DNA of 64,000 nt from Siphonodentalium dalli (taxonomy: Eukaryota > Mollusca > Scaphopoda > Gadilida > Siphonodentaliidae), in contig CP136062.1 in the NCBI GenBank assembly GCA_032622095.1, forward strand, positions 227,056,578-227,120,577, in the 5' to 3' direction. Under the pieces are notes generated by a model, which searched no databases, had not been told where the DNA came from, and saw only the letters and a list, made by a program, of their open reading frames with translations. The position numbers and the translations under genes are program-made. Each line of letters begins with the position of its first letter. The stretch's first letter is position 1. Shown here one piece after another: positions 56,326 to 64,000 of this stretch.

Positions 56326-59300
56326 ATTCTAACCCACACATTATCATGTAATAGTTCATTCTAACCCACACATTATCATGTAATAGTTCATTCTAACCCA
56401 CACATTATCATGTAATAGTTCATTCTAACCCACACATTATCATGTAACAGTTCATTCTAACCCACACATTATCATGTAATAGTTCATTCTAACCCACACA
56501 TTATCATGTAACAGTTCATTCTAACCCACACATTATCATGTAATAGTTCATTCTAACCCACACATTATCATGTAACAGTTCATTCTAACCCACACATTAT
56601 CATGTAATAGTTCATTCTAACCCACACATTATCATGTAATAGTTCATTCTAACCCACACATTATCATGTAACAGTTCATTCTAACCCACACATTATCATG
56701 TAATAGTTCATTCTAACCCACACATTATCATGTAACAGTTCATTCTAACCCACACATTATCATGTAACAGTTCATTCTAACCCACACATTATCATGTAAT
56801 AGTTCATTCTAACCCACACATTATCATGTAATAGTTCATTCTAACCCACACATTATCATGTAATAGTTCATTCTAACCCACACATTATCATGTAACAGTT
56901 CATTCTAACCCACACATTATCATGTAATAGTTCATTCTAACCCACACATTATCATGTAATAGTTCATTCTAACCCACACATTATCATGTAACAGTTCATT
57001 ATAACCCACACATTATCATGTAACAGTTCATTCTAACCCACACATTATCATGTAATAGTTCATTCTAACCCACACATTATCATGTAATAGTTCATTCTAA
57101 CCAACACATTATCATGTAATAGTTCATTCTAACCCACACATTATCATGTAATAGTTCATTCTAACCCACACATTATCATGTAATAGTTCATTCTAACCCA
57201 CACATTATCATGTAATAGTTCATTCTAACCCACACATTATCATGTAACAGTTCATTATAACCCACACATTATCATGTAATAGTTCATTCTAACCCACACA
57301 TTATCATGTAATAGTTCATTCTAACCCACACATTATCATGTAACAGTTCATTCTAACCAACACATTATCATGTAATAGTTCATTCTAACCCACACATTAT
57401 CATGTAATAGTTCATTCTAACCCACACATTATCATGTAACAGTTCATTCTAACCCACACATTATCATGTAATAGTTCATTCTAACCCACACATTATCATG
57501 TAACAGTTCATTCTAACCCACATATTATCATGTAATAGTTCATTCTAACCCACACATTATCATGTAATAGTTCATTCTAACCCACACATTATCATGTAAT
57601 AGTTCATTCTAACCCACACATTATCACGTAACAGTTCATTCTAACCCACACATTATCATGTAATAGTTCATTCTAACCCACACATTATCATGTAATAGTT
57701 CATTCTAACCCACACATGATCATGTAATAGTTCATTCTAACCCACACATTATCATGTAATAGTTCATTCTAACCCACACATTATCATGTAATAGTTCATT
57801 CTAACCCACACATGATCATGTAATAGTTCATTCTAACCCACACATGATCATGTAATAGTTCATTCTAACCCACACATTATCATGTAATAGTTCATTCTAA
57901 CCCACACATTATCATGTAATAGTTCATTCTAACCCACACATTATCATGTAATAGTTCATTCTAACCCACACATTATCATGTAATAGTTCATTCTAACCCA
58001 CACATGATCATGTAATAGTTCATTCTAACCAACACATTATCATGTAACAGTTCATTCTAACCACACATGATCATGTAATAGTTCATTCTAACCCACACAT
58101 TATCATATAATAGTTCATTCTAACCCACACATTATCATGTAATAGTTCATTCTAACCCACACATTATCATGTAACAGTTCATTCTAACCCACACATGATC
58201 ATGTAACAGTTCATTCTAACCCACACATTATCATGTAATAGTTCATTCTAACCCACACATGATCATGTAATAGTTCATTCTAACCCACACATTATCATGT
58301 AATAGTTCATTCTAACCCATACATTATCATGTAACAGTTCATTCTAACCCACACATTATCATGTAATAGTTCATTCTAACCCACACATTATCATGTAATA
58401 GTTCATTCTAACCCACACATTATCATGTAACAGTTCATTCTAACCCACACATTATCATGTAATAGTTCATTCTAACCCACACATTATCATGTAATAGTTC
58501 ATTCTAACCCACACATTATCATGTAATAGTTCATTCTAACCCACACATTATCATGTACTAGTTCATTCTAACCCACACATTATCATGTAATAGTTCATTC
58601 TAACCTACTCATTATCATGTAATAGTTCATTCTAACCCACACATTATCATGTAATAGTTCATTCTAACCCACACATTATCATGTAATAGTTCATTCTAAC
58701 CCACACATTATCATGTAATAGTTCATTCTAACCCACACATTATCATGTAATAGTTCATTCTAACCCACACATGATCATGTAATAGTTCATTCTAACCCAC
58801 ACATTATCATGTAATAGTTCATTCTAACCCACACATTATCATGTAAGAGTTCATTCTAACCCACACATTATCATGTAATAGTTCATTCTAACCCACACAT
58901 TATCATGTAATAGTTCATTCTAACCCACACATTATCATGTAATAGTTCATTCTAACCCACACATTATCATGTAACAGTTCATTCTAACCCACACATTATC
59001 ATGTAATAGTTCATTCTAACCCACACATTATCATGTAATAGTTCATTCTAACCCACACATTATCATGTAATAGTTCATTCTAACCCACACATTATCATGT
59101 AATAGTTCATTCTAACCCACACATTATCATGTAATAGTTCATTCTAACCCACACATTATCATGTAACAGTTCATTCTAACCCACACATTATCATGTAAGA
59201 GTTCATTCTAACCCACACATTATCATGTAATAGTTCATTCTAACCCACACATTATCATGTAATAGTTCATTCTAACCCACACATTATCATGTAATAGTTC

Positions 59301-60668
59301 ATTCTAACCCACACATTATCATGTAATAGTTCATTCTAACCCACACATTATCATGTAACAGTTCATTCTAACCCACACATTATCATGTAACAGTTCATTC
59401 TAACCCACACATTATCATGTAATAGTTCATTCTAACCCACACATTATCATGTAAGAGTTCATTCTAACCCACACATTATCATGTAATAGTTCATTCTAAC
59501 CCACACATTATCATGTAATAGTTCATTCTAACCCACACATTAGCATGTAATAGTTCATTCTAACCCACACATTATCATGTAATAGTTCATTCTAACCCAC
59601 ACATTATCATGTAATAGTTCATTCTAACCCACACATTATCATGTAATAGTTCATTCTAACCCACACATTATCATGTAATAGTTCATTCTAACCCACACAT
59701 TATCATGTAATAGTTCATTCTAACCCACACATTATCATGTAACAGTTCATTCTAACCCACACATTATCATGTAATAGTTCATTCTAACCCACACATTATC
59801 ATGTAAGAGTTCATTCTAACCCACACATTATCATGTAATAGTTCATTCTAACCCACACATTATCATGTAATAGTTCATTCTAACCCACACATTAGCATGT
59901 AATAGTTCATTCTAACCCACACATTATCATGTAATAGTTCATTCTAACCCACACATTATCATGTAACAGTTCATTCTAACCCACACATTATCATGTAATA
60001 GTTCATTATAACCCACACATTATCATGTAACAGTTCCTTTTAACCCACACATTATCATGTAACAGTTCATTCTAACCCACACATTATCATGTAATAGTTC
60101 ATTCTAACCCACACATTATCATGTAACAGTTCATTCTAATCCACACCTTATCATGTAACAGTTCATTCGAACCCTCACATTATCATATAATAGTTCATTC
60201 TAACCCACACATTATCATATAATAGTTCATTCTAACCCACACATTATCATTTTAACAGTTCATTCTAACCCACACATTATCATATAATAGTTCAATAGTT
60301 CATTCTAACCCACACATTATCATGTAACAGTTCAATAGTTCATTCTAACCCACACATTATCATATAATAGTTCAATAGTTCATTCTAACCCACACATTAT
60401 CATATAATAGTTCAACAGTTCATTCTAACCAACACATTATCATGTAATAGTTCATTCTAACCCACACATTATCATGTACTAGTTCATTCTAACCCACACA
60501 TTATCATGTAACAGTTCATTCTAACCCACACATTATCATATAATAGTTCATTCTAACCAACACATTATCATGTAACAGTTCATTCTAACCCACACATTAT
60601 CATGTAACAGTTCATTCTAACCCACACATTATCATGTAATAGTTCATTCTAACCCACACATTATCATG
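56326..60668. repeat. 32-bp minisatellite, ~136 units
   Basis: The unit is ATTCTAACCCACACATTATC followed by ATGTAATAGTTC, with common variants TAACAG, TAAGAG and CATGATCATG. It is nearly uniform until about 60130; beyond that, units are more diverged and some carry an extra AATAGTTC. Every unit has stops, so there is no coding. It resumes at 61157-61302 after an insertion. Confidence 0.95.
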
Positions 60669-60675
60669 TAATATA

Positions 60676-60741
60676 AAATGATTTATTAGCTCATTCCATA
60701 GCTTTCGGCCATAGGCCTTCGTCAGTAGAAAACGATTAACA
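60676..60741 (-). ncRNA. Hammerhead-like core, left arm (minus strand)
   Basis: Mirror image of the motif at 61045-61110; same sequence on the opposite strand. Confidence 0.45.
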
Positions 60742-61044
60742 CAGTAAAGTCTACATGTTGCTCTGACATCAACTCATTCGTAAATGCCAGACGGATAACG
60801 TACGTTCATTGAGTTTGTTTACCTGACGTCATGTACGTTAGTGATCGATTTCATTTCGCGCCAAATTACCTGGCGCCAATGTTGTTGATTTTAGTGTTGA
60901 ATCCAACCCCAGCCAGGTAATTTGGCGCGAAATGAAATCGATCACTAACGTACATGACGTCAGGTAAACAAACTCAATGAACGTACGTTATCCGTCTGGC
61001 ATTTACGAATGAGTTGATGTCAGAGCAACATGTAGACTTTACTG

Positions 61045-61110
61045 TGTTAATCGTTTTCTACTGACGAAGGCCTATGGCCGAAAGCTATGGAATGAGCTAA
61101 TAAATCATTT
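61045..61110 (+). ncRNA. Hammerhead-like core, right arm (plus strand)
   Basis: CTGACGA (61061-61067) fits CUGANGA. GGCC-TAT-GGCC (61069-61079) can form stem II. GAAA is at 61080-61083. AGCT..AGCT (61083-61086 / 61095-61098) can form stem III, leaving CTA as the cleavage triplet with the cut after 61099. Deviations are an extra A before stem II and weak stem I pairing, so activity is doubtful as a monomer. Confidence 0.45.
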
Positions 61111-61156
61111 TATATTAATGACAATTGGTCCCTTTATCTGGACTTTATACATATAC

Positions 61157-61302
61157 TTATCATGTAATAGTTCATTCTAACCCACACATTACCATGTAAC
61201 AGTTCATTCTAACCCACACATTATCATGTAATAGTTCATTCTAACCCACACATTATCATGTAATAGTTCATTCTAACCCACACATTATCATGTAACAGTT
61301 CA
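61157..61302. repeat. Right remnant of the 32-bp minisatellite
   Basis: Four to five further units in the same phase and orientation after the inverted-repeat insertion. Confidence 0.9.
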
Positions 61303-62713
61303 GTCGATCTTTGTGTTCGTCTGGTGTCTCCGCTTCTCGTGTAGCAGACTTTCTCTCTTTGTCAGTTTTTCTTTAGAACTTGAAGCTTTTTTGGAGCAAT
61401 CATGTATAAGTTATGAACAACTTTCACTGTTGATATATTGATTGTATTCCTGATATGGTATGGATAAAGAGCGTTCTCGTCGCTCGCTTATGCTATTCGA
61501 GGCGGTGTCTATGTAGACTAATTATAAAGAGTGTTCACTATTGATCTATTCATGATATGGTATGAATAAATAGCCTTCTGCTAGCAGCTAGCTTATGTGA
61601 GCAACTTTTTAACAATATTGCGTGCGGAGTCTCAGTTGCTCTTTTCAAGACATCTGAGTTCAACGGTACCTACCTCATAAGATTATCCGGGTCAAATTAC
61701 GCCTATATACAAATATTCAGTCAGTTCCGATGGTCGAGCCGTTTTGGCGCCAATAAGCGGACAAACAAACAAAGGAACAACAAACAAAATTGAGTTTTAT
61801 TAGCATAGATTGAATATATCAATGTTTGGTGGACATAATGTCTTTAATGGTTGATGCAAATAATGTCTTTAATGTTTGATGCACATAATGTCTTTAATGT
61901 TTGATGCACATAGCAGCATCAGTTTGCCCTAACAGCATCGTAACAATTCAGCAGGACCCACCAGCATTATAGCACAATGGCATGACCACTTGACCATGGG
62001 CGATGCACACCATAGTGAATGATAAACACGCGACCCACGTGCAGTCAGGTTTAAATGTTTACGTCTACCATGATCTTTTCCGTGAAAATAGAGTTACCTC
62101 CATTAGTACGTTAAATTGATATCCGCCGTTGAGTGTTTTCCAGTATTTGAGCGATTGGTTTAATCAGAAATAACTACAAGAACATTAACAATACGCCATG
62201 TGTGAGTGTCGATGCAACAAATTGTGTTTACAGTTCCCTTAATACTTAATATTGCTACACAAAATCTTTAGTGACAAAATTAATGGCGGCGAAGTGATAA
62301 AATGTTATATAGGTATAGAACCACTAAAGTTAAACGGCAGGAATGTACACCACGGTCAAAACGTACGTAAGTATGTTATTAGAGCTCTTTCGCAAAATCA
62401 CTATTACGATTACGGACAGGGTATATTGTCCCTGTAAGGTGGACACCATCACAACTTACACATGATGGTCAATTGGTCAGGCGGCATGTATGCACAACTA
62501 TATTTAGTTACACATATATTAGATGGGAATAGATCCCACGTTCTTATCCGTGTATATACCGCATAGATAATGTTATGCGTATACCAGAAGGACCGGTTGC
62601 ACATCTTTGACACATCTGTACATAAATAAACTGAGTTGGTATATTTCGTCTCAGATAATAACCCCCGTGCTCATAGATCGTATACTGGTATGCTGTTATC
62701 CATATCCGTAATC
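61303..62713. other. Intergenic with two small repeats, no gene seen
   Basis: 61411-61500 and 61522-61610 are diverged direct copies (TTCACT.TTGAT, CATGATATGGTATG.ATAAA, GCTTATG). 61836-61912 has ATAATGTCTTTAATG three times (25-bp period). No splice-supported exon or family match was seen in the remainder, including the short open frame at 62252-62437. Confidence 0.5.
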
Positions 62714-64000
62714 GTATTAATTATAGAACAACTCAATGGTATACCGTGGTTAAACCACCAAGTCCATTAATTATAGAACAACTATATAGTATGCCGTGGT
62801 TAAACCACCAAGTCCATTAATTATAGAACAACTATATAGTATGCCGTGGTTAAACCACCAAGTTCATTAATTATAGAACAACTATATAGTACACCATGGT
62901 TAAACCACCAAGTCCATTAATTATAGAACAACTATATAGTACACCGTGGTTAAACCACCAAGTCCATTAATTATAGAACAACTATATATAGTATGCCGTG
63001 GTTAAAACACCAAGTCCATTAATTATAGAACAACTATATAGTATACCGTGGTTAAACCACCAAGTCCATTAATTATAGAACATCTATATAGTACACCGTG
63101 GTTAAACCACCAAGTCCATTAATTATAGAACAACTATATAGTATGCCGTGGTTAAAACACCAAGTCCATTAATTATAGAACAACTATATAGTATACCGTG
63201 GTTCAACCACCAAGTCCATTAATTATAGAACAACTATATAGTACACCGTGGTTAAACCACCAAGTCCATTAATTATAGAACAACTATATAATATGCCGTG
63301 GTTAAAACACCAAGTCCATTAATTATAGAACAACTATATAGTATACGGTGGTTAAAACACCAAGTCCATTTATTATAGAACAACTATATAGTATACCGTG
63401 GTTAAACCACCAAGTCCATTAATTATAGAACAAATATATAGTATGCCGTGGTTAAAACACCAAGTCCATTAATTATAGAACAACTATATAGTATACCGTG
63501 GTTAAACCACCAAGTCCATTAATTATAGAACAACTATATAGTATACCGTTGTTAAACCACCAAGTACATTAATTATAGAACAACTATATAGTATACCGTG
63601 GTTAAACCACCAAGTCCATTAATTATAGAACAACTATATAGTATACCGTGGTTAAACCACCAAGTCCATTAATTATAGAACAACTATATAGTATACCGTG
63701 GTTAAACCACCAAGTCCATTAATTATAGAACAACTATATAGTACACCGTGGTTAAACCACCAAGTCCATTAATTATATAACAACTATATAGTACACCGTG
63801 GTTAAACCACCAAGTCCATTAATTATAGAACAACTATATAGTATACCGTGGTTAAACCACCAAGTCCATTAATTATAGAACAACTATATAGTATACCGTG
63901 GTTAAACCACCAAGTCCATTAATTATAGAACAAATATATATTATACCGTGGTTAAAACACCAAGTCCATTAATTATAGAACAACTATATAGTATACCGTG
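62714..64000. repeat. 50-bp minisatellite, >25 units, continues past the window
   Basis: The unit is CCATTAATTATAGAACAACT, ATATAGTATACCGTGGTTAA, ACCACCAAGT. It contains a near-palindrome GTGGTTAAACCAC (stem GTGGTT/AACCAC). Variants: TACACC, TATGCC and AAAACAC. Uniform length except one TATATATA expansion near 62985. Confidence 0.95.

Larger units (their letters stand above)
60669..61117. mobile_element. Perfect 206-bp inverted repeat inserted in the minisatellite
   Basis: Arms 60669-60874 and 60912-61117 are exact reverse complements as far as I can read, around a 37-base loop (60875-60911). Each arm carries CTGACGAAGGCCTATGGCCG then AAAGC near its outer end. Such terminal segments with hammerhead-like motifs are described for Penelope-like retroelements. 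The adjoining 39 bp (61118-61156) is also foreign to the array. No coding. Confidence 0.85.

Noticed and set aside
62252-62437. Plus-strand open frame of 61 residues
   Set aside because: Too short, no motif, no splice or promoter context.

Overview
This looks like nuclear DNA of a metazoan, probably a marine invertebrate. A mollusc would fit the Helitron-like elements with internal tandem repeats, but the sequence alone cannot prove it. The DNA is AT-rich, intron-containing and crowded with fold-back elements, MITEs, Helitron-like elements, a decayed non-LTR retrotransposon and several very long minisatellites.

One host gene can be supported. It lies on the minus strand, has seven coding exons between 52871 and 13114, and encodes a 391-residue secreted serine protease homologue. 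It has a signal peptide, a Cys-rich N-terminal region, a Thr/Ser linker and a trypsin-like domain. All six introns have GT/AG ends with matching phases (1,1,2,1,1,0), and the coding length is exactly 1176 nt. All three catalytic positions are changed (His to Glu192, Asp to Gly234, Ser to Val342), so the product should be a pseudoprotease.

The most unusual observation is that two successive 5' splice sites of this gene have each been amplified into a tandem array. The last 32 nt of exon 4 plus the first ~40 nt of intron 4, donor included, form a 72-bp monomer repeated about 290 times (22413-43357, ~21 kb). The end of exon 3 plus its donor forms a second array of about 17 units (46360-48280). 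The 72-bp monomer is a multiple of three and stays open in the exon-4 frame for about 3.7 kb, so use of a downstream decoy donor would add whole 24-residue blocks to the protein.

Layout: 1-1258, imperfect repeats and a TG/TA microsatellite. 1916-5608, decayed CR1/Jockey-group retrotransposon with a 2A-like motif. 5609-13068, fold-back and Helitron-like repeats. 13069-52927, the protease-homologue gene, whose introns hold two abutting Helitrons, a 14-bp array, fold-backs, TTAA-flanked MITEs and the two splice-site arrays. 52928-56325, more TTAA elements. 56326-61302, a 32-bp minisatellite of ~140 units interrupted by a perfect 206-bp inverted repeat that carries a hammerhead-ribozyme-like core in each arm. 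62714-64000, a 50-bp minisatellite running off the window. No tRNA, rRNA or CRISPR was seen.
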